Origin: Tolypothrix bouteillei VB521301
GTDB taxonomy: Bacteria > Cyanobacteriota > Cyanobacteriia > Cyanobacteriales > Nostocaceae
Assembly: GCF_000760695.4 (NCBI RefSeq)
Contig: NZ_JHEG04000001.1
Location: 6,702,204 to 6,766,203 of the forward strand
Direction of reading: 5' to 3'
Length of the DNA: 64,000 nt
Position numbers and translations under genes: made by a program. Below, in pieces: positions 52,907 to 62,406 of the stretch (within the stretch, counting starts at the first letter, position 1; each line of letters opens with the position of its first letter). The notes under the pieces are model-generated. The model was not told the DNA's origin. It made no database searches and saw only the letters and a program-made list of their open reading frames with translations.

Positions 52907-53994
52907 CTAAACTGAGCTTGCGATATCGATTGCTATTTTCTCATATACTTGTGATGCTAGCTGGACTAAGTTCTTTAGTCATTGTTAGTAAGTTATTCTC
53001 ATTCCATATTTTTGATTTGCACTTACAACGTCTTGAAGGGCGAGGGTTTGATATTGGTAAAATTCGCTACGAGCTAGTTGAGGAATTTCAAGAAACTTCA
53101 ATGTGGGGAGCTTGGTGGTTATTTCTTACAAGTGTGACTGTTGCAAGTGGTATGAGTTACGTAATCGCCAAGCACATCCTCAAACCTCTTGTTGAGATGG
53201 AAAAAATTACCCACGAGTTAGGACAGGGAGAGCTGACAGCACGCGTACCTGAAACGGAAATTCCCGAGTTAAATCGCCTTGCTATTAGCTTTAATCGAAT
53301 GGCGTCGCACCTTGAAGGTGTGGAACAGCGTCGTCGAGAACTTGTAGGAGACTTAACTCACGAACTGCGGACACCTCTGACAATCTTAGAAGGTTATTTG
53401 GAGGGTTTGGCAGATGGGACAATTGAACCTTCAGCAGAAGTGTTTCAAAGGTTAACTAGAGAAACAACTCGATTGCATCGGTTGGTTAACGATACGCAAG
53501 AACTTTCTAAAGCTGAAGCGGGGTATTTACCGATTCATCTTCAAGTTTTTGACATACATCCACTACTGCGCTCTCTCATTCAAAGATTCTCGGATCAGCT
53601 TTTAGAAGAAGGTCCAGAGTTGCGTTTGGAGTGTCCCCCCAATCCTCCCCTCGTCTGCGCCGATCCCGAACGAGTAGAACAGATTTTGGTCAACCTACTT
53701 GGCAATGCAGTACGCTACACCCTTCAAGGTTCTATTACAGTACGAGTTTGGAGCGAACCTTCCAAGTTATGGATTGCAGTCATCGATACAGGTCATGGCT
53801 TGAAAGCAGAAGATTTACCCTTTGTCTTTAATCGATTTTGGCGGTCGGAGCGATCGCGCATACGCCATCCTGCGGGGACTGGAATGGGTTTGGCTATCTC
53901 CCAACGTCTTGTTCAATTACAGCAAGGTGAGATTCAGGTAGAAAGCGAACTCAACAAGGGTACTACGTTTCGATTCTCTCTACCATTAGCATAA
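52903..53994 (+). CDS. HAMP-containing sensor histidine kinase
   Basis: A 363-residue membrane kinase with a GTG start that overlaps the regulator stop. Transmembrane helices at about 11-29 and 70-90 flank a short extracytoplasmic loop of about 40 residues, so it may sense within the membrane or through a partner. A HAMP domain (about 91-143) leads to HisKA with His153 (DLTHELRTPLTIL) and HATPase_c with NLLGNAVRYT, DTGHGL (DxGxG intact) and GTGMGLAIS. BaeS-like in layout. Convergent with uvrB, 10 bases from its stop. Confidence 0.92.
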   Translation: MTKLSLRYRLLFSHILVMLAGLSSLVIVSKLFSFHIFDLHLQRLEGRGFDIGKIRYELVEEFQETSMWGAWWLFLTSVTVASGMSYVIAKHILKPLVEMEKITHELGQGELTARVPETEIPELNRLAISFNRMASHLEGVEQRRRELVGDLTHELRTPLTILEGYLEGLADGTIEPSAEVFQRLTRETTRLHRLVNDTQELSKAEAGYLPIHLQVFDIHPLLRSLIQRFSDQLLEEGPELRLECPPNPPLVCADPERVEQILVNLLGNAVRYTLQGSITVRVWSEPSKLWIAVIDTGHGLKAEDLPFVFNRFWRSERSRIRHPAGTGMGLAISQRLVQLQQGEIQVESELNKGTTFRFSLPLA

Positions 53995-54004
53995 GACTTT
54001 TGTA

Positions 54005-56002
54005 CTAATTTCCCACCAATTTATCTCGCAATTGCTTAATGCGATCGCGTAACTTTGCTGCTTCTTCAAACTCCAGTTTCTTTGCTGCTTCTTTCATTAA
54101 TTCTTCTAACTGAGTAATGACCTGTGGAATTTCTTCTAACGGTAAATCATTTACGTTTTCTTCGATTGTTTCTAACTCAGTTGCATTCAACCGTCTTGAG
54201 ACTTCCAAAAAAGATAAAATTGCATTTTTAGATTTTTTAACAATTGGTTTGGGTGTAATCCCGTGCTTTTCGTTGTAAGCGATTTGAATGCTTCGACGCC
54301 TCTCAGTTTCCGAAATAGCTTTACTCATGCTGTCGGTCAGATTATCAGCATATAAAATGGCTTGTCCTCGAATGTGACGTGCGGCTCTACCAATAGTTTG
54401 AATCAAAGAGCGCTCTGCACGCAAAAATCCTTCTTTGTCAGCATCCAAAATTGCCACAAGGGAAACTTCTGGTAAATCGAGACCTTCCCGCAGCAAGTTC
54501 ACACCTACTAAGACATCAAAATTCCCATCACGCAAATCCTGCAAAATCTCAATTCGCTGAATTGAATTAATCTCTGAATGCAGATATCTAACTCGAACAC
54601 CATTGTCTTCTAAATACTCAGTTAAATCTTCTGCCATGCGCTTGGTTAACGTTGTAATCAGCACTCGTTCGCTGCGGTCAATTCTATCTCTAATTTCACC
54701 TAACAAATCATCAATTTGTCCTTCTGTGGGACGCACGATGATTTCTGGGTCAATCACTCCCGTTGGTCTAATGATTTGTTCCGCCACATGAGACTCAGAA
54801 ATCTCTAACTCCCAATCTCCTGGAGTTGCAGACACAAAAATACACTGGTCTACCTTTGTCCAAAATTCGTCCGCTTTCAACGGACGATTATCAGCAGCAC
54901 TCGGAAGACGAAAGCCATGTTCGATTAACACTCGCTTTCGTGCTTGGTCGCCGTTATACATTCCCCTTATTTGGGGTACGGTGACGTGAGATTCGTCTAT
55001 GACCAACAGCCAGTCTTTAGGAAAATAATCGATTAAACACTCCGGGGGTGCGCCTGCTTCTCGTCCTGCTAGGTGACGGGAATAGTTTTCTACACCATTG
55101 CAGTAACCGACTTCCCGTAACATCTCTAAGTCATAACGAGTACGCTGGTCTATACGTTGCGCTTCCAGTAATTTTCCGGCTTCCTCTAGTTGCGCTTTCT
55201 GCTCTTTGAGTTCTGCGGCGATCGCATCGCAAGCCGCGTCTAGCCTTTCTTCTGGGGTGACAAAGTGACGTGCGGGGTAAATATTCACTGCTTCCACACT
55301 CTTGAGAATTTCACCCGTAACCGGATCGACATAACGAATCGCGTCAATCTCATCACCAAAAAATTCGACACGAATGATTCGGTCTTCATAAGCCGGACCT
55401 ATTTCTAAAACATCGCCCCGAACCCGAAAACGTCCGCGACCAATTTCTATATCGTTACGACCGTACTGAACTGATACTAAATCTTTCAGTATTTCCCGTT
55501 GGTCAACTTCCATACCCACTTGAAAAGGAATGGCAGCTTTTAAGTATTCTGAAGGCATCCCCAAACCGTAGATGCAGCTAATCGAAGCAACAACTATCAC
55601 ATCCCGACGTTCAAAGAGCGATCGCGTTGCAGAGTGACGCAACATATCAATTTCATCGTTAATTGAAGCTGTTTTTTCTATATAAGTGTCAGTGACGGGA
55701 ATATAAGCTTCCGGTTGGTAGTAATCGTAATAGCTGATGAAATACTCAACTGCGTTATTGGGAAAGAATTCGCGCAACTCATTACACAGTTGTGCGGCTA
55801 GAGTTTTGTTGTGAGCTAGGACTAGGGTGGGCTTCCCCACTTTTTCGATGACAGATGCAACGGTAAAAGTTTTTCCTGTTCCCGTAGCACCTAAAAGAGT
55901 TTGATATCTGTTCCCGTCATTGAGACTCGTTACAAGTTGAGTGATAGCTTGTGGTTGATCGCCTGTTGGTTGAAAGGGAGCCTGAAGACAAAACTCTTTC
56001 AT
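54005..56002 (-). CDS. uvrB: UvrABC system protein B
   Basis: A 665-residue nucleotide excision repair helicase-like protein. Walker A GATGTGKT (38-45), the beta-hairpin region [13 protein letters not shown], the DEAD-like box [11 protein letters not shown], helicase motifs ([37 protein letters not shown]) and a C-terminal UVR motif ([18 protein letters not shown]) are all present. It works with UvrA and UvrC to load onto damaged DNA. Length is standard. ATG at 56002. Convergent with the kinase gene. Confidence 0.97.
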   Translation of the reverse strand: MKEFCLQAPFQPTGDQPQAITQLVTSLNDGNRYQTLLGATGTGKTFTVASVIEKVGKPTLVLAHNKTLAAQLCNELREFFPNNAVEYFISYYDYYQPEAYIPVTDTYIEKTASINDEIDMLRHSATRSLFERRDVIVVASISCIYGLGMPSEYLKAAIPFQVGMEVDQREILKDLVSVQYGRNDIEIGRGRFRVRGDVLEIGPAYEDRIIRVEFFGDEIDAIRYVDPVTGEILKSVEAVNIYPARHFVTPEERLDAACDAIAAELKEQKAQLEEAGKLLEAQRIDQRTRYDLEMLREVGYCNGVENYSRHLAGREAGAPPECLIDYFPKDWLLVIDESHVTVPQIRGMYNGDQARKRVLIEHGFRLPSAADNRPLKADEFWTKVDQCIFVSATPGDWELEISESHVAEQIIRPTGVIDPEIIVRPTEGQIDDLLGEIRDRIDRSERVLITTLTKRMAEDLTEYLEDNGVRVRYLHSEINSIQRIEILQDLRDGNFDVLVGVNLLREGLDLPEVSLVAILDADKEGFLRAERSLIQTIGRAARHIRGQAILYADNLTDSMSKAISETERRRSIQIAYNEKHGITPKPIVKKSKNAILSFLEVSRRLNATELETIEENVNDLPLEEIPQVITQLEELMKEAAKKLEFEEAAKLRDRIKQLRDKLVGN

Positions 56003-56457
56003 AAATAAATTTTAGATTGAAAATACCCCATCCTATAGTAGCGAATACAGTACACTTGTACGACAGGAACCGGAGGATATCCGGGAATGGAGAATCAATA
56101 ATTCTCAGACAGTCGCAATGAAAAAAGTAAAGTACGGTTGACCATCCCCCCTCTTCAATATTGGTAGGTATTCCCCACCTGACTGAGTAGAAAGTTATCT
56201 CCCAATTACTTTTTCATCTTGTTAAATAAGTTTACATAAATTAAGAATTTATTTTAGTTATGTGTATCTTTAAAAATATTTGTACTCCTAGCAGGAGTAT
56301 CAAGGCTACACTCGGAATGTTAAGGAAAAATTTGGAATTTCCCGAGTATTGTAAAATAAGTTAATAATTCCAGGTAACACAAGATAAATCTCTATCCGTC
56401 CTGGTCAAGCAGTCAGTTCAAAATATACTTCGCACCAAGCAAAAGGGGGAAACAACT
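56003..56457. other. Divergent intergenic region
   Basis: 455 bases between uvrB and the small repeat protein gene. AT-rich. No gene seen; the last 20 bases carry a strong AAAAGGGGGA ribosome binding site for the gene at 56458. No LexA-like box recognised. Confidence 0.45.
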
Positions 56458-56814
56458 GTGGAAGACAATAATCAAGCGCAGAATGGGAACACAGAGCAAG
56501 TTGAAAAGAATGGTGATAAACCAGTGCCATTAGAATCTCCAGGTACATTAGAGGTACGTAACACACTAGCAATTTCTGGTATTCGTCCCGTGAGTGCTAG
56601 TAATTTGCAAGTTGTAGAAACAAGAAATGTGATGGGCGTGCGTCCTATTGGCGCACATACATTTGATATTGTTGACACTCTCAACCTATCTGGAGTTCGT
56701 CCAATTGGCTCCAGCGAACTGGTTATCTCTCAAACTTATTCCGTTATGGGCAATCGTCCGGTAGCATCAAATGAAGTTGGCGATACTGAAACACTCATGG
56801 GTTTTCTTGATTAG
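56458..56814 (+). CDS. Small protein with four 19-residue repeats (unknown)
   Basis: 118 residues from a GTG preceded by the strong ribosome binding site AAAAGGGGGA. After a polar acidic N-terminus (about 1-28), four repeats of 19-20 residues follow, each containing (N/T)x(L/M)xG(I/V/N)RP(V/I)(A/G/S): GIRPVSASN, GVRPIGAHT, GVRPIGSSE, GNRPVASNE. Each unit also has a beta-like start (LEVRNT, LQVVET, FDIVDT, LVISQT). The pattern suggests a repeated strand/turn fold or a binding array. I do not recognise a family. Confidence 0.65.
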   Translation: MEDNNQAQNGNTEQVEKNGDKPVPLESPGTLEVRNTLAISGIRPVSASNLQVVETRNVMGVRPIGAHTFDIVDTLNLSGVRPIGSSELVISQTYSVMGNRPVASNEVGDTETLMGFLD

Positions 56815-57281
56815 ACAAAGATAAGTAATATTACATATAATTTTCCAAACTCGGTTTTGCAAAGAACTGAGTTTTTTCATGAATTCTTGAATTCTAAAAA
56901 TTGATCCCTGGCAATAGGCTAAATAACTCAACTTATACCAATTCCCTCAATCTTTGAGACTAATTCGATCCTCCAACCCCCTAAAAGCCCACCAATGTGG
57001 GTTTTGTTTGTATCACCCCAAAGTTCTATTCTTACAGGCTATTGCATCGCTCGGGGAATGCCCTTTTCAATTATGTTTTTCGATTTGTCTAATTATTTCT
57101 TAACAATTTACTATTTATAAAGGCAGGAATAGTAACGTATGCCTTTCTCCATCTTTTAGGTTAGACAACTAATGTATCTTGTGACGGAAGGCTTTAGGAA
57201 AAAGATTAAGTTAATTTGTAAGAGTAATAACAAAGAATTTCAAAGTTGGTAAGAAGCTTTGAAAGAAATAAGGAGGATAAT
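56815..57281. other. Intergenic region, no gene seen
   Basis: 467 bases. AT-rich with no strong palindrome except short repeats near 56900-57010. The AAGGAGGA ribosome binding site of the CsbD gene lies at 57270-57277. Confidence 0.45.
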
Positions 57282-57464
57282 ATGAGTATAGAAGATCGCG
57301 CAAAAGCAACTGCTAAAAATATTGAAGGAAAAGCTCAAGAAGCGTTGGGAAATATTTCTGGAGACCCAGAAGACAAAGCTGAAGGTAAAGCAAAGCAAGC
57401 TGAAAGCGAAGTACGTCATGGTGTTGAAGACGTAAAAGACAACATCAAGAGAAAGATTGACTAG
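57282..57464 (+). CDS. CsbD family stress protein
   Basis: 60 residues from the ATG at 57282 with a very strong AAGGAGGATA site. The sequence SIEDRAKATAKNIEGKAQEALGN with PEDKAEGKAKQAESEVRHGVEDVKDNIKRKID is the typical CsbD-like helical, highly charged pattern. CsbD proteins are induced by general stress in Bacillus and occur widely in cyanobacteria; the biochemical role is unknown. It probably stands alone. Confidence 0.88.
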   Translation: MSIEDRAKATAKNIEGKAQEALGNISGDPEDKAEGKAKQAESEVRHGVEDVKDNIKRKID

Positions 57465-57509
57465 TAGTCTGTCCCATTAATTTAGCTGGGTAAGTGAACG
57501 CATTACCCA

Positions 57510-57622
57510 CTCTCGTTCCCAGGTTCTATCTGGGAACGCAGTTGGCGAGGCTCAGCCTCGCGATATTAGGAGGCGGAGCCTCCCGAGCAGGCATTCCCAG
57601 GCTGAGCCTGGAAACGAGGTGA
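57510..57622. repeat. Dispersed palindromic repeat cluster
   Basis: Nested CTCGTTCCCAGG/CCTGGGAACG, GGCGAGGCT/AGCCTCGCG, GGAGGCGGAGCCTCC and CATTCCCAGGCTGAGCCTGG units. The same family is at about 18759-18802 and 63133-63183 and partly at 40405-40515. Confidence 0.65.
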
Positions 57623-57701
57623 TTCCAATTTTTTAAATGCATCGCCTTTAATAAACTGCTCAATAGAACAATTTTGAAAATTTTTTTTGGAGGCAAGAAA
57701 A

Positions 57702-58142
57702 ATGGGTTGGCTTCAACAGAGCCGTAGAATCTTGGTAGCTTCCGTTTTGATTTTAATCTTGACAATTACCACTGCTTGTTCGGGTGGTGCTGTAGCCCAA
57801 GTTAATCGCACAAATCATCAGCCTACAGTGAGTCGAGATCTCGCCTATGGTGAATTAGAGCGAGGGAATACTGCAGGCGGAGAAAGTTTTGGTAATTGGG
57901 TTGTCCAAGCATCGAAGGGGCTCATTTCAGATGCTTACGTGCGTGACAACAATAAGCTTGGGGTCGTCATTTCCTCTCAAGTTCCTCCCAATGAAGTTCG
58001 TTCTTTAGCAAAATCTCTCGTTGAAGGTTTTCATCGGAACTTTCCAAAACAAGATTTAACAGTTCTTGTATTTGCACCAGATAAACAGCGAATTTTGACT
58101 GTTCAATACGATGTGCAAACAAATCAAATTCAATATAGCTAA
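57702..58142 (+). CDS. Unknown lipoprotein or exported protein
   Basis: 146 residues from the ATG at 57702, preceded by TTGGAGGCA. The N-terminus ILVASVLILILTITTAC is a signal peptide with a lipobox-like TTAC, so a lipid-anchored protein is likely (Cys26). The mature part (NWVVQASKGLISDAYVRDNNKLGVVISSQVPPNEVRSLAKSLVEGF) has an alpha/beta pattern; I do not recognise a family. The stop codon TAA lies inside the first unit of a heptamer repeat (58137-58220). Confidence 0.6.
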   Translation: MGWLQQSRRILVASVLILILTITTACSGGAVAQVNRTNHQPTVSRDLAYGELERGNTAGGESFGNWVVQASKGLISDAYVRDNNKLGVVISSQVPPNEVRSLAKSLVEGFHRNFPKQDLTVLVFAPDKQRILTVQYDVQTNQIQYS

Positions 58143-58220
58143 TGGCTAATTGCTAATAGCTAATAGTCAAGGATATCTACAATCAACCATTAGCCGTTAG
58201 CCATTAGCCATTAGCAATTA
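58137..58220. repeat. Heptamer repeat palindrome overlapping a stop codon
   Basis: Four forward units (AGCTAAT, GGCTAAT, TGCTAAT, AGCTAAT; 58137-58164) face four inverted units (CCATTAG, CCGTTAG, CCATTAG, CCATTAG; 58187-58214), predicting a large hairpin. The TAA stop of the upstream gene is inside the first unit. The same unit forms the tandem array at 34639-34771. Confidence 0.8.
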
Positions 58221-58236
58221 ATAAGGAGATTTCACA

Positions 58237-58761
58237 ATGACTAGCAGCGAACAATATAGAAGTCAAATCATGAAAGATTTGGCTCAAGGTGATTCTGAAT
58301 CACTTGATGATACTTCAACCTCTTCAGGAACAGAGTACGAAAATTTTGACGATTTTGCTCAAAGGACAACAACAGACCAGAGACGTCAGTTGTTTGGTCG
58401 GTCTTTGCATCCAGACCGAATTCCTACCAATCAAATGGAACCTGAATTGCAAAAGGCAATTTCTCAAATTAAACCTAACGAACGTGATGACGTAGCCCGC
58501 GCCTTTTTCAAGCACTTCAAACAAAGAGGGCTAGATGAAAAACATCTGGAACAGCAACTCGGTCTTTCGACTCACCATGCAGGTCGCATGAGTGCTGATG
58601 ACGTGAGCAAACTAGCATCCTTTGCATATCACAACCATCCCGATGTTTTCCGCGAAGTCCTGGCAGAGCAGCCAGGTATTATGAGATTTTTGAGCAACCC
58701 TGTTGTGGGAGCTATTTTGGGGCTGGCTGCAGCTAAATGGTTGGGCGGTCACCACCGTTAA
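58237..58761 (+). CDS. Unknown protein, acidic N-terminus and hydrophobic C-terminus
   Basis: A 174-residue protein. Residues 1-40 are acidic and Ser/Thr-rich, the middle (about 55-125) is helical and charged (RDDVARAFFKHFKQRGLDEKHLEQQLGL), and the last 25 residues include a Gly/Ala hydrophobic segment (PVVGAILGLAAAKWLGG) with a HHR tail. AATAAGGAGATTTC before the ATG is a good ribosome binding site. I do not recognise the family; it could be a membrane-targeted stress protein, given the CsbD and lipoprotein neighbours. A strong terminator follows. Confidence 0.6.
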   Translation: MTSSEQYRSQIMKDLAQGDSESLDDTSTSSGTEYENFDDFAQRTTTDQRRQLFGRSLHPDRIPTNQMEPELQKAISQIKPNERDDVARAFFKHFKQRGLDEKHLEQQLGLSTHHAGRMSADDVSKLASFAYHNHPDVFREVLAEQPGIMRFLSNPVVGAILGLAAAKWLGGHHR

Positions 58762-58782
58762 AGGTAGTTTGCTGGGTTATAT

Positions 58783-58807
58783 AAGGTGGGTAATGCCCAC
58801 CTTTTTT
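58783..58807 (+). terminator. Rho-independent terminator
   Basis: Arms AAGGTGGG (58783-58790) and CCCACCTT (58796-58803) with loop TAATG and a TTTT tail, 22 bases after the stop of the unknown gene. The stem core is also found, inverted, at 25184-25200. Confidence 0.8.
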
Positions 58808-59394
58808 ATTATTTATTTAAAGAATAAATTTGGCATTTCTGATGCTTTGAGTAGAGCTTCTTAAGAAACAAAACTTAATTTATCTGGTCTATCACAATCA
58901 TAAGCTGTTAAATACCAGTAGACTCTGAAGCCTTTATACTAGTAAAAAAAAATACTTTACAGATGATAGTATTAATGCAATAGTGTTGTTAAATTTACAA
59001 AAACTTTATATAACCAACAAGTGATATTAGTTGTATAATTTCGCTATTATTAGACTTTTAGTAGTATGCGAGCTCTAGTTAAATAACCGGAGTGATTAAT
59101 TTTAGATTAAGACAATTGAAAAATATTTGACTTTTTCTAGCGATCGAGTAGTATCAAATTCATTCCACTTAATAAGTATTACTGAAAGCACTGCTAGCAC
59201 CTTAAAAGCGAAAGCAAGCGGGACACTTCGACCCTCTTATCAGTCTTTTAGTCGTTATTCGTCAAGGGATACAACAGGTTGTTTAATTGCCTGTTGTAGA
59301 AGATGCTGTACGCAGTTGTTGTAAGGTGCTAAAAATCTCACTGCCAGGTAAATCTACCATCAACCTTTACCTAAATTTACGGGAGTGAGTTTCA
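58808..59394. other. Upstream region of the PEP-CTERM gene
   Basis: AT-rich, with a hairpin TACAACAGGT/GCCTGTTGTA (59270-59298). It should contain the promoter of the PEP-CTERM gene. An open frame at 59127-59324 is not convincing. Confidence 0.45.
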
Positions 59395-60495
59395 ATGAGT
59401 CAATTTCAAGTTAGAAAAAAGTTACGCAAGGCTTGTTCTAAGGCGAGATATACTATCTTAGCAACATTTGGCATTGAACAAGACCGTGATAATCAAGGTA
59501 GTTCAAAACCAAGCATACGCAAAGCTAGTCTAAAAACATTGACATTGTTGAGTATTGGTACACCACTGAGTCTAGGATTAGTAAGTGCTGCTAATGCGGC
59601 TGTTGTTAGTAACGGCACTATACAACTAGGTATTAATCCACAAGGACATATCATTGATTCACCTACTCAAATTGGTATAAATTTCTTACCAACTGGTAAC
59701 GATGGAATTTCTCCTGGATGTGCTTGTGAAGGCTGGGGTATAGCAGATGCGGTTAGTGGTGTCAGTGGTTACGCCAGCATTGACCTTGGTGGAATCAGTA
59801 ATATTAATGTAGTGGATTTTATTACTGATGGTATTAGAGCCACTTCTGTTGTGAATGTCGGTAGTACTTTTAAAGTTACGCACGACTATGCACCTGTAGC
59901 AGAAACAGCCTTTTTGTATAAAGCTGCTGTTACTATTGAGAACATTGGAACAAAGGCTGTTGGAGATTTGCGCTACCGCCGAGTTATGGATTGGGACATT
60001 CAGCCAACTGCTTTTAGCGAATTTTCAACTGTAAAGACAAGCGGTGCAACAAATGTCCTCTTTACTAGTGACAATGGATTCGCTAACCCAAATCCATTAA
60101 GTGGACCTAGCCAAATTTTATTTACAGGGGAGGCTGTTGATTCTGGTCCCACAGACCATGGGGCTTTATTTGATTTTGGTTTTGGTGAACTAGCTGCCGG
60201 AGCAAGCCGTACATTCAATATCTTCTATGGAGCAGCTCCGAACGAAGCGCAAGCCTTAGCCGCACTAGCAGCCGTTGGTGCGGATCGAGTCTACTCATTA
60301 GGGCAAGCAAATGTGCCAGGTGGTGCTAGTACTGGTGAACCAAACACCTTTGCATTCGGCTTCGCAGGAGTAGGCGAGCCTCCCAAAGAGGAAGTTCCCG
60401 AGCCTCTAACTATACTGGGTTCGTTGGCAGCTGGTAGTATTGGTGTTGCTTTACGCCGCAAGTACCAGCAGCAAAAAGATAACGCAAAAGCATAA
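59395..60495 (+). CDS. PEP-CTERM sorting-signal protein
   Basis: A 366-residue exported protein. The N-terminus is long and basic, with a hydrophobic signal stretch about residues 48-68 (LTLLSIGTPLSLGLVSAANA) and cleavage near ANA-AV. The C-terminus has VPEPLTILGSLAAGSIGVALRRK: PEP motif, transmembrane helix and basic end, the substrate signal of exosortases. The body (about 70-330) has beta-strand-rich Thr/Asn/Gly sequence and a WGIADAVSG segment. The cyanoexosortase A gene follows after 248 bases, so it is a likely substrate. Surface location after sorting is inferred. Confidence 0.88.
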   Translation: MSQFQVRKKLRKACSKARYTILATFGIEQDRDNQGSSKPSIRKASLKTLTLLSIGTPLSLGLVSAANAAVVSNGTIQLGINPQGHIIDSPTQIGINFLPTGNDGISPGCACEGWGIADAVSGVSGYASIDLGGISNINVVDFITDGIRATSVVNVGSTFKVTHDYAPVAETAFLYKAAVTIENIGTKAVGDLRYRRVMDWDIQPTAFSEFSTVKTSGATNVLFTSDNGFANPNPLSGPSQILFTGEAVDSGPTDHGALFDFGFGELAAGASRTFNIFYGAAPNEAQALAALAAVGADRVYSLGQANVPGGASTGEPNTFAFGFAGVGEPPKEEVPEPLTILGSLAAGSIGVALRRKYQQQKDNAKA

Positions 60496-60743
60496 GTTGA
60501 AAATCTAATACCAATTCTCTAAATGAAAGCAACACATAATTATTAATCGCCGTTAAGCGTAATTATTAGTCTATTTTCATCTGTTGCCCTATTTTAGCGA
60601 ATTGGTATAACTGCCAAGCAGTTAGGTTTCTTCTAGTTCCCAGGTTCCACCTGAGAATGGTTTTCGTGAATCTCTACCTCTGATTAATCATTCTCCATCT
60701 TTGCTAGGGGATGAGAAAGTTAAAAAATTGCTGCTACATCTAG

Positions 60744-61610
60744 ATGAAAACAATTCCTTTGACCTCAGTTCAACAACTAAAATACCCTCAATTATGGTTA
60801 CTAGGAATAGGAGCATGTTTAATTATAATTCACTTAACTGTAACTTGGAAAGCGGATAATTCTAATCTGTTAAGTAGCTGTATTTTATACTGGATATCCA
60901 TATCTTCTCTCATCTGGGACAAACACCATACGTTAAATCTAGAAAGTGGAATTTTTTCTAGTTTTTTTAGTCTAGTATTGATTTGCCTGGTACTTTTAAA
61001 AAGTGCAACTTTAACAAGTTTTGGTTTGTTCTTATATTTTACACCTTTAATTATTGCCTTCAGTCTTGCTCTCTTAGCTTCCGGCTTTAAAGGATTAAAG
61101 CAATATAAAGGAGAATTAATTGCTTTATTTTTTCTAGGTGCATTCAAAATAGTTCCTTCATCGCTGATTGGTACTCTATCTTCTCTCACCGCCAAGTTTG
61201 CAGCTTTCATGCTTTGGTATACAGGTTCTCAAGTTGCTCTCTCTGGAGTCATCATTTATCTCCCTACTGGAAGTGTAGAAGTTTTGTCTGGTTGTTCTGG
61301 AATAGAACAAATTTTCCAGATGCTGGGCTTATCATTACTTTTTCTGTTAATGTTTCCTCAAAATGGGAAGCAAAAAATCATTACACCTATAGTAGCTGCC
61401 TCCCTTGGATTTATTGTGAATGGGATACGGGTTGTCCTGATGGCTATCCTAGTGGCGAAAAACCAACAAGAAGCATTTAAATACTGGCATGAAGGAGATG
61501 GTTCTCTAGTTTTTTACATGATTGCTGTCGTGCTTTTCGGGTTATTTTGCTGGTTTTTAATTGGACGAGGTGAATCAAAAACTCAAAACGCTACAGGGGT
61601 GAAACAGTGA
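60744..61610 (+). CDS. crtA: Cyanoexosortase A
   Basis: A 288-residue membrane protein with about eight transmembrane helices. The active-site residues are Cys184 (EVLSGCSGIEQIF), Arg229 (VNGIRVVLMA) and His249 (YWHEGDGSL). This is the second, different cyanoexosortase in the window. It follows a PEP-CTERM gene and is overlapped by the GTG of its partner gene by 4 bases (GTGA), so they should be translated together. The symbol denotes cyanoexosortase A, not a carotenoid gene. Confidence 0.88.
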   Translation: MKTIPLTSVQQLKYPQLWLLGIGACLIIIHLTVTWKADNSNLLSSCILYWISISSLIWDKHHTLNLESGIFSSFFSLVLICLVLLKSATLTSFGLFLYFTPLIIAFSLALLASGFKGLKQYKGELIALFFLGAFKIVPSSLIGTLSSLTAKFAAFMLWYTGSQVALSGVIIYLPTGSVEVLSGCSGIEQIFQMLGLSLLFLLMFPQNGKQKIITPIVAASLGFIVNGIRVVLMAILVAKNQQEAFKYWHEGDGSLVFYMIAVVLFGLFCWFLIGRGESKTQNATGVKQ

Positions 61611-62271
61611 TTATCTGGAAACAACTCCGCACTCCGCTTTTAGCTCTAACTTTTAGTAGCGTTTTACTAGTTATGGTAAAAGTCATCCTGCTTCCTATAC
61701 GGAAAAGAAAACACTTACCTCCTTTGTTTTTCCAGAAAAAGTACCCTTACCGCAATGGCAATTGAGCAAAAGTCGCTCTTTTCCAAATTCAAAAAAATCT
61801 CATCTTGAACTCAAGGCTCAAAAGTATTATCAATATATTCAAAATAATTTACCTCTAGACATTGAAATGAGTTATGTGACAGAGGGAAATGTCCCTGTGT
61901 TTCTTAAGAATTTTACTTCTATCTCATCCTCTGCTGTTTTACGTCAGCAAGAAGGGATAGGGTATTACGGTCTTGGGGTTAACCAGAATCGAGCATACTT
62001 GAGTGCTTGTATTAACCCATATGGTAATAGTACCTTTACTGAGGAACAATTTAATCAAAATAGATTTCATTATGAAATGCGACCTCAACATATACTTTCT
62101 TGGCTGATAGGTCAGAGACAATTACAACATAAGCGCTGTCTTTGGGCGCATTTATCAATTCCATTAAATAATTCTTCTCCTGAAGCTGCTTACGAAGTTT
62201 TAGAGAATGTTTGGTTTTCTTGGTATCAATGGTGGCGACCACGCTTTACTCAAGTGTTATTAGATAAATAA
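61607..62271 (+). pseudogene. Cyanoexosortase A system-associated protein, frameshifted
   Basis: Frame 1 begins at GTG 61607 (IIWKQLRTPLLALTFSSVLL) but stops at 61763. The next frame continues from about 61675 to the stop at 62271 with SHPASYTEKKTLTSFVFPE, VPLPQWQLSKS and QKYYQYIQNNLPLDIEM, the expected remainder of the partner protein (about 220 residues). One missing base, for example a T near 61670-61676 (ctagTtatgg), would restore a single frame through LVYGKSHPASYT. Either a sequencing error or a true pseudogene. N-terminal signal-anchor and C-terminal WFSWYQWWRPRF segments are intact. The gene is needed by the exosortase A system in its usual context. Confidence 0.75.
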
Positions 62272-62406
62272 GTATATAAAATGACAAATACATCCTAAAT
62301 TGAAAAGCTTAAAATATAAGTACTGGTAAGTTATAAAGTCTTCCAATTCTAAATCTCTTAGGTTCCTTAACTGTTGTTTATTTTTCTGTTTCATTTGGCT
62401 AGGAAA

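Noticed and set aside
59127..59324. Open frame of 65 codons
   Set aside because: It crosses a hairpin and has no plausible start or protein character.
61600..61770. Programmed -1 frameshift in the exosortase A partner gene
   Set aside because: GAAAAAG in the right phase lies near 61733, but family-like sequence (TSFVFPE) is already in the second frame upstream of it, so a deletion near 61670-61676 fits better.
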